Shown here piece after piece: positions 29,165 to 38,475 of a DNA stretch of 64,000 nt. Origin of the DNA: Clostridia bacterium (lineage in GTDB: Bacteria > Bacillota > Clostridia > Christensenellales > Borkfalkiaceae); the NCBI GenBank assembly GCA_017507005.1, contig JAFWBT010000019.1, positions 77,900 to 141,899 on the forward strand, read 5' to 3'. Numbering within the stretch: the first letter of the stretch is position 1; every line of letters begins with the position of its first letter. The notes below the pieces were generated by a model. That model saw only the letters and a list, made by a program, of their open reading frames with translations, searched no databases and was not told the origin of the DNA. The position numbers and the translations under genes are program-made.

Positions 29165-31168
29165 TTAGCCGAGCGTCGTGCCGCTTTCCACGTCCTTTTC
29201 AGGCACGATCAACGACAGATTTCCGTCCTTGTCTTCCGCCGCCAAAATCATCCCCTCGGAGAGGATACCGCACACCTTTCTCGGCGCGAGATTGGTGACG
29301 AACACCACTTTTTTGCCCACCATTTCTTCGGGCTTGTAATGCTTTGCAATCCCCGAAACGACGGTGCGTACTTCGTCACCGAATTTCACCGTTTCTTTCA
29401 AGAGCTTGTTCGATTTAGGCACCGCCTCGCAAGCGATAATTTCGCCCACGCGCAGCTGTACTTTTACGAAATCGTCAAAGCTGATTTCGGGCACTTTTTC
29501 TTCTTCTTTGGTTTCCTTTGCCGTAGTTTCAGGCTTTTTCTCCGCGCTTTCCGCAGCCACGCCTGCCGTTTCCGCCGCATACGCCGCCATCTGCTGTTCA
29601 CGGATTTTTTCAATCTCAGGCGCGAGCGTTTTAAAATCGATACGCGCAAACAACGGCGCAATCGCCGTCACCGTCACGCTATCACGCGCGCCGAACGTAG
29701 CGCAAGCTTCCAACGTTCTGCTTTCCGCGCCGTACGCCGCGAGAATTTTCGCACTCGTTTCGGGCATAAAGCTATCGAGCAAGGACGCACCAATTTGGAT
29801 AGCCTCTGCAAGATTATACAGTACGTCGTTAAGACGCGCCTTTTTCGCCTCGTCTTTTGCGAGCGCCCAAGGCATCGTTTCGTCGATATATTTATTCGCA
29901 CGTCTAAACAGCGTGAACACCTCGGAAATCGCGTCTGCAATACGCAGTTCGTCTGCCTTTGCAATCACTTTCGCAACAACGCCCGTCACCGTCGCCTTAA
30001 ACTCTGCATCCGGTTCTTCCTCGTTTGCCGCCTGCGATTTTACCACCGTACCGCCGAAATATTTATCAATCATGGCAATCGTACGGCTAACGAGGTTGCC
30101 CAAAACGTTCGCAAGCTCGGTGTTGAAACGTTCCGCTACCAGCTCCCACGTGATTTGCCCATCGTTATCGAACGGCATTTCGTGCAACACGAAATAACGA
30201 ACCGCGTCCACGCCGAACAAGCGCGCCAAATCGTCCGCGTAAATAACGTTGCCTTTCGATTTACTCATTTTGCCGTCGCCTAACAGCAGCCAAGGATGCC
30301 CGAACACCTGCTTGGGCAAAGGTTCACCGAGCGCCATCAGGAAAATCGGCCAATAAATGGTGTGGAAACGCAAGATATCTTTACCGATAAGGTGCAAATC
30401 CGCAGGCCAATATTTTTTATAATTTTCGCCGTGTTTACCGTCCACGTCGTAGCCGATACCCGTGATATAGTTCGTCAAAGCGTCCAGCCATACGTAGGTG
30501 ACGTGGCGAGGATCGAAATCCACAGGCACACCCCACGTGAAAGACGTACGCGATACGCAAAGGTCTTGCAAGCCCTTCAAAAGAAAGTTATTCATCATTT
30601 CGTTCTTTCTCGAAACGGGCTGAATAAATTCGGGGTGGGTGTTGATATGCTCGATCAAACGGTCGGCATATTTACCCATCTTAAAGAAATACGCCTCTTC
30701 CTTTGCAGGCTTTACCTCTCTGCCGCAATCGGGGCATTTGCCGTCCACCAGCTGGCTTTCCGTCCAGAACGATTCGCAAGGCGTACAGTACATACCCTCG
30801 TAATAGTCTTTATAAATATCCCCTTGGTCGTAGAATTTTTTAAAGATTTTCGCCACTTGTTTTACGTGGTCTTCGTCCGTCGTGCGGATGAATTTATCGT
30901 ACGACGTACCCACGAGATCCCATATCCCTTTAATCTCGCCTGCAATCTTATCTACGTACGCTTGCGGCGTTACGCCCGCAGCCTCTGCCTTTTCTTGGAT
31001 TTTTTGACCGTGCTCGTCCGTACCCGTTTGATAAAATACGTCGTAGCCCTCTTTACGCTTAAAACGCGCAATCGCATCCGCCAAAATCGCCTCGTACGTG
31101 TTCCCGATATGCGGTTTACCCGAGGTGTACGCGATTGCCGTCGTGATATAATAAGGTTTCTTCGCCAT
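29165..31168 (-). CDS. metG: Methionyl-tRNA synthetase
   Basis: Charges tRNA-Met. The start is the ATG at 31168 (MAKKPYYITTAIAY), with GAGGAG upstream; the frame stays open for 125 more codons, but those run through the promoter. 667 residues. The class I motifs are KPHIGNTY (HIGH) and KMSKSKGN (KMSKS). A zinc knuckle is visible as CTPCESFW...CPDCGREV. The anticodon-binding helical domain follows, and a C-terminal Trbp111-type tRNA-binding domain begins near SFDDFVKVQLRVG. Between them lies an Ala/Glu/Lys-rich linker. Confidence 0.97.
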   Translation of the reverse strand: MAKKPYYITTAIAYTSGKPHIGNTYEAILADAIARFKRKEGYDVFYQTGTDEHGQKIQEKAEAAGVTPQAYVDKIAGEIKGIWDLVGTSYDKFIRTTDEDHVKQVAKIFKKFYDQGDIYKDYYEGMYCTPCESFWTESQLVDGKCPDCGREVKPAKEEAYFFKMGKYADRLIEHINTHPEFIQPVSRKNEMMNNFLLKGLQDLCVSRTSFTWGVPVDFDPRHVTYVWLDALTNYITGIGYDVDGKHGENYKKYWPADLHLIGKDILRFHTIYWPIFLMALGEPLPKQVFGHPWLLLGDGKMSKSKGNVIYADDLARLFGVDAVRYFVLHEMPFDNDGQITWELVAERFNTELANVLGNLVSRTIAMIDKYFGGTVVKSQAANEEEPDAEFKATVTGVVAKVIAKADELRIADAISEVFTLFRRANKYIDETMPWALAKDEAKKARLNDVLYNLAEAIQIGASLLDSFMPETSAKILAAYGAESRTLEACATFGARDSVTVTAIAPLFARIDFKTLAPEIEKIREQQMAAYAAETAGVAAESAEKKPETTAKETKEEEKVPEISFDDFVKVQLRVGEIIACEAVPKSNKLLKETVKFGDEVRTVVSGIAKHYKPEEMVGKKVVFVTNLAPRKVCGILSEGMILAAEDKDGNLSLIVPEKDVESGTTLG

Positions 31169-31204
31169 AATACTTAGCTCCTCTCGTTCTTTTTTATCCT
31201 TATA

Positions 31205-31233
31205 ATTATACAATATTTTTTCCAAAATGTAAA
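31205..31233 (-). promoter_or_regulatory. metG promoter
   Basis: TTTACA (31233-31228), 17-bp spacer, TATAAT (31210-31205). The leader is only about 35 nt, too short for a T-box or SAM riboswitch. Confidence 0.75.
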
Positions 31234-31309
31234 ACGTTTTATGCCCTCTGTGGCGTTTTCCACCACCCTTTTCCGCCGCCAAACGCCTATTTATACAAAA
31301 AAGGCATAC

Positions 31310-31340
31310 AAAAAAGGACGCCCTTTTTTCGACGTCCTTG
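31310..31340 (-). terminator. Terminator after the DegV gene
   Basis: The minus strand reads AAGGACG, a loop of 12 nt, CGTCCTT, then U-rich sequence. Confidence 0.8.
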
Positions 31341-31377
31341 TATTTTTCTTTCTTTTTTGGTTTTTTTAACGCAACGC

Positions 31378-32241
31378 TTACTTTTCTTTCGCGTGGAAAA
31401 TAAGCCCTATCGTACCCGGGCCACAATGCGCCCCGATAACAGGCCCCACCGGCTGCATCACGATATCCACTTCGCCAAACTCCGCGCGAATAGAATCGGC
31501 AAAACGGTTCGCCGTTTCCTCGCAATCCGCCTGCAAAATACACACCTGATATTCGTTGAGCTTGTCGCCCTTTTCTCTCATATATTTCAACAGCGTTGCC
31601 AGAGCCTTTTTCATACCCTTTTCTTTGGTGATATTGAGAATTTTACCCTCTTCGTTGAAATACAAAATGGGCTTTATTCCCAACAAATTCCCTACGACTT
31701 TCGCCGCACCCGATACTCTGCCGCCGCGGTGTAAATAGGTGAGGTCGTCCACGACGAAATAGGTGGCGGTATGTTCAATCATATCGTCCAAATACGCGTC
31801 CAACTCGTCCATGGTAGCCCCTTCTTTATATTTCAGAGCGCCGTAATAGGTGATAGTGCCACTACCGAGCGAGATGGATTTCGTATCCTTATAACGAATT
31901 TCTCTGTCGGGATATTTTTCTTTGAGCTGCGCGATTACGTTCTTCATTGCGTTAAACGTACCGCTCATCTGATGGGAAAACGTGATATAATAAATATCCT
32001 CGCCGCGCGCAAGCACAGGCTCGAAATATTCCGTGTACGCATATTCGTTCAGCGCCGACGTCTTAGGCGTTGCGCCCGCCTTCATAGCGTCGAAAAAGCC
32101 TTTGAAATCGTGCTTTTCACCCAAATCGTACAGCTTTTCCTCGTCGTTCATAGTATAGGGCATACTGATTACGTTCAGTCCAAGCTCTTTCACCGTGGTA
32201 TGCCACAGCTCGCAGTTGGAATCGCAAAATAATTGATACAT
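31378..32241 (-). CDS. DegV family fatty-acid-binding protein
   Basis: A 287-residue cytosolic protein of the DegV (FakB-like) family, which binds a fatty acid for phosphorylation by a FakA kinase. It has YYITFSHQMSGTFNAM, where the Ser/Thr residues bind the carboxylate, and YLHRGGRVSGAAKVVGNLLGIKPIL, the most conserved family block. No fakA partner lies nearby. Its leader is about 110 nt from a promoter at 32359-32387. Confidence 0.92.
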   Translation of the reverse strand: MYQLFCDSNCELWHTTVKELGLNVISMPYTMNDEEKLYDLGEKHDFKGFFDAMKAGATPKTSALNEYAYTEYFEPVLARGEDIYYITFSHQMSGTFNAMKNVIAQLKEKYPDREIRYKDTKSISLGSGTITYYGALKYKEGATMDELDAYLDDMIEHTATYFVVDDLTYLHRGGRVSGAAKVVGNLLGIKPILYFNEEGKILNITKEKGMKKALATLLKYMREKGDKLNEYQVCILQADCEETANRFADSIRAEFGEVDIVMQPVGPVIGAHCGPGTIGLIFHAKEK

Positions 32242-32358
32242 ATTCTTCTCCGTTTTTCGTTCGTTTATGCGGTCTGCCTATTCGTCCCCTCGCAGCCGCA
32301 ACGTCGTTGACCTATAAAAAATCAAAAACCTATCAATCTTTTATCACAACTTTTTAAC

Positions 32359-32387
32359 ATTATAACTTATTTTCCCCACTTTGTCAA
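32359..32387 (-). promoter_or_regulatory. DegV gene promoter
   Basis: TTGACA (32387-32382), 17-bp spacer, TATAAT (32364-32359). Confidence 0.85.
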
Positions 32388-32451
32388 TAGTTTTGTGGAA
32401 AAAATACGCCAAAACCTAACTAAAAAGGCTTTATTCCTACATTTTTCGCCG

Positions 32452-33039
32452 TCAGCGTTTGGAAAATTTACAGCCGCAAAAATCCTGCCGATACAGCCCG
32501 TACTCGTTGGACAGCTCAATCGAGCGGTGGTAGCCGCCTTTCTTCTTAAAATCGCTGAAAAGATAATTCAACGCATACCTGCCCCCCAACTTTTCCCCAA
32601 TCTCGTTCAGCCACTCGGCATTTTTATAAGGGCTGAGCGTAAGCGTCGTCGCAAAATACGCATAGCCGTTTTCCTTTGCCGTTTGCGCCGTTTTTTCTAG
32701 ACGCAACGCATAGCAGGCATAGCAACGCTTTCCTCGTTCAGGTTCCTTTTCCATACCCGCCGCCGCTGCAAAAAACGCCGACGGATCGTGGTCGCAATCG
32801 AGAAAATCCGCCCAACCCGTTTCCTGCAAAAAACGGATTTGTTCGGCTTTGCGTTTTTGATACTCCTCGTCCTCGTCGATATTCGGATTGTAATAGAGCA
32901 CCGTAACGGCAAAATGCTCTTTCAGCCGTTCCAAACACGCCGACGAACAGGGCGCGCAACAGCTATGCAGCAGCAATTTCGTCCCCTTTTCCACCGTTTG
33001 TATCTGCTCTAACATCATTTGTTCATAATTTCGTTTCAT
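32452..33039 (-). CDS. queH: Epoxyqueuosine reductase QueH
   Basis: Last step of queuosine synthesis, reducing epoxyqueuosine in tRNA; the DUF208 protein that replaces QueG in many bacteria. 195 residues. Cysteine motifs: LLHSCCAPCSSACLERL (adjacent Cys plus CxxC) near residues 22-36, and GKRCYACYALRL near 128. These bind an Fe-S cluster and a second metal in characterised QueH. The promoter's -10 lies only 6 nt before the ATG, so the mRNA looks leaderless. queA is present 5.5 kb away. Confidence 0.93.
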   Translation of the reverse strand: MKRNYEQMMLEQIQTVEKGTKLLLHSCCAPCSSACLERLKEHFAVTVLYYNPNIDEDEEYQKRKAEQIRFLQETGWADFLDCDHDPSAFFAAAAGMEKEPERGKRCYACYALRLEKTAQTAKENGYAYFATTLTLSPYKNAEWLNEIGEKLGGRYALNYLFSDFKKKGGYHRSIELSNEYGLYRQDFCGCKFSKR

Positions 33040-33045
33040 AGCAGT

Positions 33046-33153
33046 ATTATACCGCCGATTGCGCCCGTTGTCAATCTTTGTCCGTCAAAAACGCAGTATT
33101 TTTTACGTTTTTCGTCGTAATGCGTTGACCTCGTCGCAAAAAAAAGGTATAAT
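33046..33153. promoter_or_regulatory. Divergent promoter pair driving two near-leaderless genes
   Basis: Minus: TTGACA (33074-33069), 17 bp, TATAAT (33051-33046), then six bases and the queH ATG at 33039. Plus: TTGACC (33125-33130), 17 bp, TATAAT (33148-33153), then nine bases and the methyltransferase ATG at 33163. Neither start has a Shine-Dalgarno sequence. Confidence 0.8.
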
Positions 33154-33162
33154 AAACGTACT

Positions 33163-34323
33163 ATGGATTTACTTATTCCCGTGGCTTCGGGCCTCGAACA
33201 AACGGTAAAACGTCAATTATTTTCCCTCGGCTATGAAAAAGCGCCCGCGCAAAACGGACGTATTGAAGTGGAGGGTGATTGGCAAGACGTCGCGCGCCTA
33301 AACGTACTGCTCCGCAGTGGCGAGCGGGTATTGTTGCGCCTTGCCACGTTTACGGCTACCACCTTTGACGAGCTATACGACGGCGTTTACGCCCTGCCGT
33401 GGGAAGAATATCTCACTATGGATTCGCAAATTTTAATGGACGGAAAGAGCGTACAGAGCCAGCTCGCCGCGATAAAAGTGAGCGGCGGCGTCGCCAAAAA
33501 AGCGATTATTCAGCGGCTCAGCGATAAAATCCGTGGCAAACGGCAAACGTTTACAGAAACGGGCGCGCGCTCTATTGTCGGTTTTTCCATTTTTAAGGAC
33601 GAGGTGACGATTACGCTGGACACGTCGGGCGAGGGGCTGCACAAGCGCGGCTACCGTTCTTTGGCATACAGCGCGCCCTTGAAAGAAACGCTGGCTGCCG
33701 CCCTTATCGATTGCACTTTTTACAATCCCGACAAGGATATTGAAAAGCCTTTCGCCGATCCCTTTTGCGGTAGCGGCACGTTGCCCATTGAGGCGGCCAT
33801 GAAAGCGCGCCGTATCGCACCGGGACTGCAACGGGATTTCGATTTTTTGCATTGGGCGTGCGTACCCAAAGGCGTTATCGAACAAGCCAAAACGGAAGCG
33901 AAAGACAACGAGAGGCGCACTCGCTTGCCGCATATTTTTGCGAGCGATATCAATCCAAAAGCCATTTCCATCGCACAATACCACGCCAAACGCGCCGGCA
34001 TTGAGGATTGTATCCGTTTTTCCACGCAGGACGCGCGCGCGTTCACAAGCGCGGAGAAATACGGCGTACTCCTTTCCAATCCCCCTTATGGCGAGCGGCT
34101 CAGCGACGAGAAAGAGGTGCGCGCGCTTATGTCAGGGTTTGGCAAAGCCTTTCGCGCCCTGCCCGATTGGAACGCGTATATTCTCACTTCCCTGCCTGAA
34201 TTCGAGCGGTATTTTGGAAAGACGGCAGACAAGAAGAAAAAACTGTTCAACGCGAACCTGGTATGCGGCTTTTACAGTTATTTTGGAAAATCGCCCAAGG
34301 AAAACGACGGTAAAAAGCAGTAA
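33163..34323 (+). CDS. THUMP-domain class I rRNA methyltransferase (RlmL/YpsC-like)
   Basis: SAM-dependent RNA N-methyltransferase, probably guanine N2 of 23S rRNA. 386 residues. The N-terminal ferredoxin-like and THUMP domains cover about residues 1-160. The methyltransferase core has ADPFCGSGTLPIEAAM (SAM motif, about 200-215), FASDINPKAI, and the catalytic LLSNPPYGERL (NPPY). The promoter lies so close that the message should be nearly leaderless. It ends with a poly-Lys/Asn tail. Confidence 0.92.
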   Translation: MDLLIPVASGLEQTVKRQLFSLGYEKAPAQNGRIEVEGDWQDVARLNVLLRSGERVLLRLATFTATTFDELYDGVYALPWEEYLTMDSQILMDGKSVQSQLAAIKVSGGVAKKAIIQRLSDKIRGKRQTFTETGARSIVGFSIFKDEVTITLDTSGEGLHKRGYRSLAYSAPLKETLAAALIDCTFYNPDKDIEKPFADPFCGSGTLPIEAAMKARRIAPGLQRDFDFLHWACVPKGVIEQAKTEAKDNERRTRLPHIFASDINPKAISIAQYHAKRAGIEDCIRFSTQDARAFTSAEKYGVLLSNPPYGERLSDEKEVRALMSGFGKAFRALPDWNAYILTSLPEFERYFGKTADKKKKLFNANLVCGFYSYFGKSPKENDGKKQ

Positions 34324-34353
34324 TAAAAACAATAAAAAGGACGGATTTTAAAC

Positions 34354-35100
34354 GTGAATTTTTTAAAGAACGTGCGGATATTGAGCGGTAACGCGTTAAA
34401 GATTATCGCCGCGATATGTATGGTGATTGACCATGTCGGATTTATTTTCTTTCCGCAAATGATGTGGTTGCGGATTATCGGCAGAATCGCTATGCCCATT
34501 TTCGCCTTTACCCTCGCCGAGGGCTGTCGATACACCAAAAACAAAGTGAAACATTTTTGTTTGTTGTTTGGTTTGGGCGCGATATGCCAAGTGGTGTATT
34601 ACGTCTTTGCAAAAGACACCTATCTCAATATTCTTCTAACGTTCTCCCTCGCAACCCTCGTCCTGTACGCAATGCGGCATTTCAAAAAATGCCTGTTCGA
34701 CGAAAACACTCCCTCGACGGAGACGGTATTCTTCGGTTTGGTGTTTATAGCGACAATTTTCGGCACGTATTTAATTTGTCAAAACTTCACCGTAGACTAC
34801 GGTTTTTGGGGCTGTATGCTCCCTGCTTTTGCAGGCATTTTTGATTTTCATCGCATACCTGCCCCTGCCGAATTGAAAAAAATCGATATTTTACCCGTGC
34901 GCGTATGTAGCTTTGCCGTTGGCATTTGGGCGTTCTGTGCATTCACGGTAACGCCTATGCCCACCGCCTATATGTTCCTTGCGTTGCCTTTCTTGTTTTT
35001 ATACAACGGCGAAAAAGGAAAATGGAATATGAAATACTTTTTCTACCTTTTCTATCCACTCCACCTCGCCGCTCTACAAGGCTTATCGATGATTTTATAA
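34354..35100 (+). CDS. TraX family membrane protein
   Basis: Polytopic inner-membrane protein of 248 residues from a GTG start at 34354, with AAAAAGGACGG about 10 nt upstream. The family block ALKIIAAICMVIDHVGFIFF and IGRIAMPIFAFTLAEGCRYT near the N-terminus identifies TraX, originally an F-pilin acetyltransferase. Chromosomal copies in Firmicutes have no proven role; a membrane acyltransferase is the usual guess. About seven to eight hydrophobic segments are seen. 30 bp after the methyltransferase, so probably one transcript. Confidence 0.9.
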   Translation: MNFLKNVRILSGNALKIIAAICMVIDHVGFIFFPQMMWLRIIGRIAMPIFAFTLAEGCRYTKNKVKHFCLLFGLGAICQVVYYVFAKDTYLNILLTFSLATLVLYAMRHFKKCLFDENTPSTETVFFGLVFIATIFGTYLICQNFTVDYGFWGCMLPAFAGIFDFHRIPAPAELKKIDILPVRVCSFAVGIWAFCAFTVTPMPTAYMFLALPFLFLYNGEKGKWNMKYFFYLFYPLHLAALQGLSMIL

Positions 35101-35118
35101 ACAAAAAACGTAGCAAAA

Positions 35119-35154
35119 CAGCCGCCGCTTTAAAAAAAGCGACGGCTCTTTTTT
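35119..35154 (+). terminator. TraX terminator
   Basis: AGCCGCCGCTTT, short A-rich loop, AAAGCGACGGCT, then T-run. It separates TraX from the convergent phosphatase gene. Confidence 0.88.
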
Positions 35155-35187
35155 ATTTATACGGCGTCTTATATACGCTGTCTTATT

Positions 35188-35649
35188 TCATCGCAAAGCC
35201 GCGAGCAAGCCTTTCAAGCCACGCTCCACATCGTCATAGGACGTTTGGAAATCGCGGGTGTACCAAGGATCGGCAACGTCGCCGCTCTCCCCTGCGTACG
35301 AGAGCAATTTTTTGCACTTGTGCGCGTTCTTTTCACCCAAAATGCGTTTGGCGTTACGCACGTTGGAATCGTCCATACACAAAAACAAATCGTACTCGTC
35401 CCCGTGCTCGCGCGTTAATACCTGCGCGCGTTTTTTAGCGCAATCAATCCCTTTACTTTCCAGCAGAGCGCGTATCTGCGAATACATGGGCGCACCCACG
35501 CCGTTCCATACGTTATCGTGCGCCGTTGCGCTGGATGCAATAACAAATTCATCCTCTCTGCCCGCTTTTTTCACCATATCCAAAAACAACAGTTCCGCCA
35601 TCGGCGAACGGCAGATATTGCCAAGACATACGAACATAATTCTATACAT
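35188..35649 (-). CDS. Low-molecular-weight protein tyrosine phosphatase
   Basis: Cytosolic phosphotyrosine phosphatase or arsenate-reductase-like fold, 153 residues from the ATG at 35649 (MYRIMFVCLGNICRS), with AGGAG upstream. The P-loop CLGNICRS (CX5RS) is intact, and the general acid is in the C-terminal VADPWYTRDF (DP). It begins 19 bp after the feoB stop and may share its transcript. Confidence 0.93.
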   Translation of the reverse strand: MYRIMFVCLGNICRSPMAELLFLDMVKKAGREDEFVIASSATAHDNVWNGVGAPMYSQIRALLESKGIDCAKKRAQVLTREHGDEYDLFLCMDDSNVRNAKRILGEKNAHKCKKLLSYAGESGDVADPWYTRDFQTSYDDVERGLKGLLAALR

Positions 35650-35668
35650 TTTTCTTTCTCCTTCGTGA

Positions 35669-37993
35669 TTATTGCAAGCGTACCGCACAGCCGTTACAAA
35701 CCTTGCATCTATTACAGTTCTTACAGCCGCCAACGCGCTTTTTCTTTTTAATTTTATCTTTTTTTTGCCGCGCAAAGATTTCCTTCGCTGCATACCCAAT
35801 CGCCAACGCCGCCACCCAAACAAACGCCGTCCACCACCACGCGCCTATCGTATACACCGCCGCGCTGACGAGATAGGACGTAACAAACCAAAACAACAGC
35901 GTTTTTTGAAAGGTCTTTTTATCTAGCTCTGCGCGCGCCGTCGCCACCGTGGCAAAACAGGGAATCGTCAATAGATTAAAGACGGCAAACGCCAACAAAG
36001 CAGGCGCGGTGATGCCCGTGTGTTGCGCTAAAAACGCCAACTGCGCTCCGTTTTCCGTCTGCGCGCCTACCGCGTCTATTGCGCCTATCGCGCCCAAGCT
36101 CGCCGCCAACGTGCCCAGCGTCGCCACGACGTCCTCTTTGGCTATTGTGCCGGCAAGCGCCGCCACCGCAAACACCCAGCCGTCCGTTTTTAATTGTCCG
36201 CCAAAGCCTAACGGCGTAAACAACGGCTGTAACAATTTTCCAAGCGCTACGAGCATGGAAAATCGCACGTCGGCTACGTACCGCCAATCCCAGCTAAAAT
36301 GCGCCAAACACCAAACCGCGACGCAAGAAAGTGTGACGAGCGTGAACGCCTTTTGTAAAAAGCGTTTGATTTTATCCCACAGCCTTATCGCCAAATTTTT
36401 TACGCTTGGCAGGCGATAATCAGGCAATTCCATAATAAACGGCGATTCTTCCTGCGGCGTTTGTTTGTTCATAAAAAACAAAGTGCTAAACGCAACGAAA
36501 ACGCCGAGAAAATACATAAAACAGACCACCATGTCTGCGTTGAACGCATTTTTTGCCGTCACAATCGCACCTGCCGCCGCGAGCAAAATGGGCATTTTTG
36601 CGCTACAACAAAAGAACGGAATCACACGGATTGTCGCCGTGCGTTCTCGCTGCGTCCCCAGCGTACGCGTATTCAGCATTGCAGGCACCGAACAGCCAAA
36701 ACCCATAATCATAGGCAAAAACGCCCTACCTGACACGCCAAACCGCCGAAAAATGCGGTCGAATAAAAACGCCACGCGCGCCATATATCCGCTATCCTCT
36801 AATAAAGAAAACAGCAGAAACAGCACGAGCACTTGCGGTAAAAATTGCAATACGCTCGACACGCCGCCCCATACGCCGTCGCACAGCAAGCCCACGACAG
36901 CCTCGCCGCAACCAAAGCCGCGCAGCAGCGTTTTCAAGCCCCTACCAAGCCCGTCCGTCAATGCCGTTAGGACGTTACGCAGCAGTACCCCAGGCGAACA
37001 AAGTCCGTTTTGGAAAAACACGGTTTTGATTGCACTGCCTCGTTTGCACCACGCGCCAAACGCTGGAAAGAGCCTACCCAGGTATAAGAAATCGGCAGAA
37101 AAGGTGAGATGAAACAACGCGAATAAGATAAGGAAAAACAAGGGTATTCCTATTTGTTTGTGCGTTATCCATCTATCCGCCATTTCCGAGGCGGTGTATT
37201 CGTCCACCCCTCGCGCCCTCGTCAGCGCAGGCGAGAGCCGCGCCGTGACGTATTCATACCGCACGTTCGCAATCGCCGCTTCCACGTCTCCGTCAAAGCC
37301 GTCCTTGCCCACACGCGCACGGATAAGAGCCGCACTATCCCGCGCTTCCGCTCGGTAATTTTTTATGGCGATTTCGTCCCCTTCCACTATCTTCGTTGCG
37401 TGGAACAAGGGCGAAAACACCCCTTTTTGCCGCAGGGCAACCGCCGTAGTTTCTATCGCCGCGCCTAAAACGCCGCTACGCAAAACACTGCGCCCTGCTC
37501 GCGGTTTTCGCGCCGTTTTCATCGCGCGTTGCATTAACTCGTCCACGTTTACGTTCCGCAGGGCGGATATTTCCACAACGGGAACCCCCAAACGCCGCTC
37601 TAATAACGAAACGTCGATACAATCGCCTCGCCGCGACAAAACGTCCGTCATATTCAACGCCACGATTATCGGTACGTCTAGCTCGAGTAACTGCGTCGTG
37701 AGATACAAATTTCTCTCTAAATTCGTCGCGTCAACGATATCCACGATACAATCGGGGCGTTTGGTTAGGATAAAATCTCGCGCAATCACTTCCTCGGGCG
37801 TGTAGGGGGATAGGGAATACACCCCTGGCAAATCGACAATCGTCGCCGCCACACCGCCCTTTTTATACGCGCCCTCTTTTTTATCCACGGTGACGCCCGG
37901 CCAGTTCCCCACGCGCGCGGTACTGCCCGTCAGCGCGTTGAACAGCGTCGTCTTGCCCGAATTTGGATTACCCACCAGCGCAAACTGTAACAC
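35669..37993 (-). CDS. feoB: Ferrous iron transporter FeoB
   Basis: Inner-membrane Fe(II) transporter with an N-terminal G-domain. The chosen start is the GTG at 37993 (VLQFALVGNPNSGKT), because GAGAGGAGAGG lies just upstream; a GTG 30 nt earlier is possible. 774 residues. G1 is GNPNSGKT, G3 is DLPG, and G4 is ALNMTD. The two Gate domains include GFGCSVPAMLNTRTLGTQRE. The C-terminal tail carries the unusual array CKNCNRCKVCNGC (C at every third position), possibly a metal-binding or regulatory tail. FeoA lies directly upstream. Confidence 0.96.
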   Translation of the reverse strand: MLQFALVGNPNSGKTTLFNALTGSTARVGNWPGVTVDKKEGAYKKGGVAATIVDLPGVYSLSPYTPEEVIARDFILTKRPDCIVDIVDATNLERNLYLTTQLLELDVPIIVALNMTDVLSRRGDCIDVSLLERRLGVPVVEISALRNVNVDELMQRAMKTARKPRAGRSVLRSGVLGAAIETTAVALRQKGVFSPLFHATKIVEGDEIAIKNYRAEARDSAALIRARVGKDGFDGDVEAAIANVRYEYVTARLSPALTRARGVDEYTASEMADRWITHKQIGIPLFFLILFALFHLTFSADFLYLGRLFPAFGAWCKRGSAIKTVFFQNGLCSPGVLLRNVLTALTDGLGRGLKTLLRGFGCGEAVVGLLCDGVWGGVSSVLQFLPQVLVLFLLFSLLEDSGYMARVAFLFDRIFRRFGVSGRAFLPMIMGFGCSVPAMLNTRTLGTQRERTATIRVIPFFCCSAKMPILLAAAGAIVTAKNAFNADMVVCFMYFLGVFVAFSTLFFMNKQTPQEESPFIMELPDYRLPSVKNLAIRLWDKIKRFLQKAFTLVTLSCVAVWCLAHFSWDWRYVADVRFSMLVALGKLLQPLFTPLGFGGQLKTDGWVFAVAALAGTIAKEDVVATLGTLAASLGAIGAIDAVGAQTENGAQLAFLAQHTGITAPALLAFAVFNLLTIPCFATVATARAELDKKTFQKTLLFWFVTSYLVSAAVYTIGAWWWTAFVWVAALAIGYAAKEIFARQKKDKIKKKKRVGGCKNCNRCKVCNGCAVRLQ

Positions 37994-38029
37994 GGCGTTC
38001 CTCTCCTCTCTTTTGCCTTTCACAAAGAG

Positions 38030-38251
38030 CTATTCCAGCACCACGCGCGCCGCTTCCGCTTTTCGTAGCGTCAATGCATAGCCACGGAGCGTGATTTCGA
38101 TAGGATCGCCAAACGGCGCTTTTTTACGTAGGCGCACCTCCACGCCCGGCGTTACGCCCATATCGAACAATCTGCGCCGTATCGCGCCGTCGCCCGTCAC
38201 CGACAACACCACGCCGCGTTCTCCCACGGCAAACTGAGACAAACGTTTCAT
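38030..38251 (-). CDS. feoA: Ferrous iron transport accessory protein FeoA
   Basis: A 73-residue SH3-like cytosolic protein that supports FeoB. Motifs: GERGVVLSVTGDGAIRRRLF, then DMGVTPGVEVRLRKKAPFG and ITLRGYALTLRKAEAARV. AAAGGGG precedes the ATG at 38251. It lies 36 bp before the preferred feoB start. No Fur or DtxR box was confidently recognised. Confidence 0.95.
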   Translation of the reverse strand: MKRLSQFAVGERGVVLSVTGDGAIRRRLFDMGVTPGVEVRLRKKAPFGDPIEITLRGYALTLRKAEAARVVLE

Positions 38252-38338
38252 ATCCCCTTTCTCCGCGTCGTTAGCTCTTTTTCGTTTTGCAAACCTATAA
38301 ACCTAAGCCTTTCGTCCGATTGTGGATACGTTCTATGA

Positions 38339-38375
38339 TATGCGCCTGCCAAGGAAAATAACCCTGACAGGCGCA
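38339..38375. other. Hairpin in the feoA-queA gap
   Basis: ATGCGCCTG and CAGGCGCAT pair across a loop of about 19 nt, with T-rich sequence on the plus side (38378-38390). It resembles a plus-strand terminator, but no plus-strand gene lies upstream. The rest of 38252-38475 shows no gene. Confidence 0.55.
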
Positions 38376-38475
38376 TGATTTTTTTATTTTCTACGCCTTA
38401 TTCTTAATAGTAGTAGTTCTTCGTAGAGGCAAGCAGGTCAAAAAGCGTGCGAAAGAGCGTACGTGACTAAGTATT

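Noticed and set aside
31169-31543. N-terminal extension of metG by 125 codons
   Set aside because: The extension crosses the metG promoter, lacks a ribosome binding site and has no similarity to synthetase N-termini; the ATG at 31168 has GAGGAG and the expected protein start.
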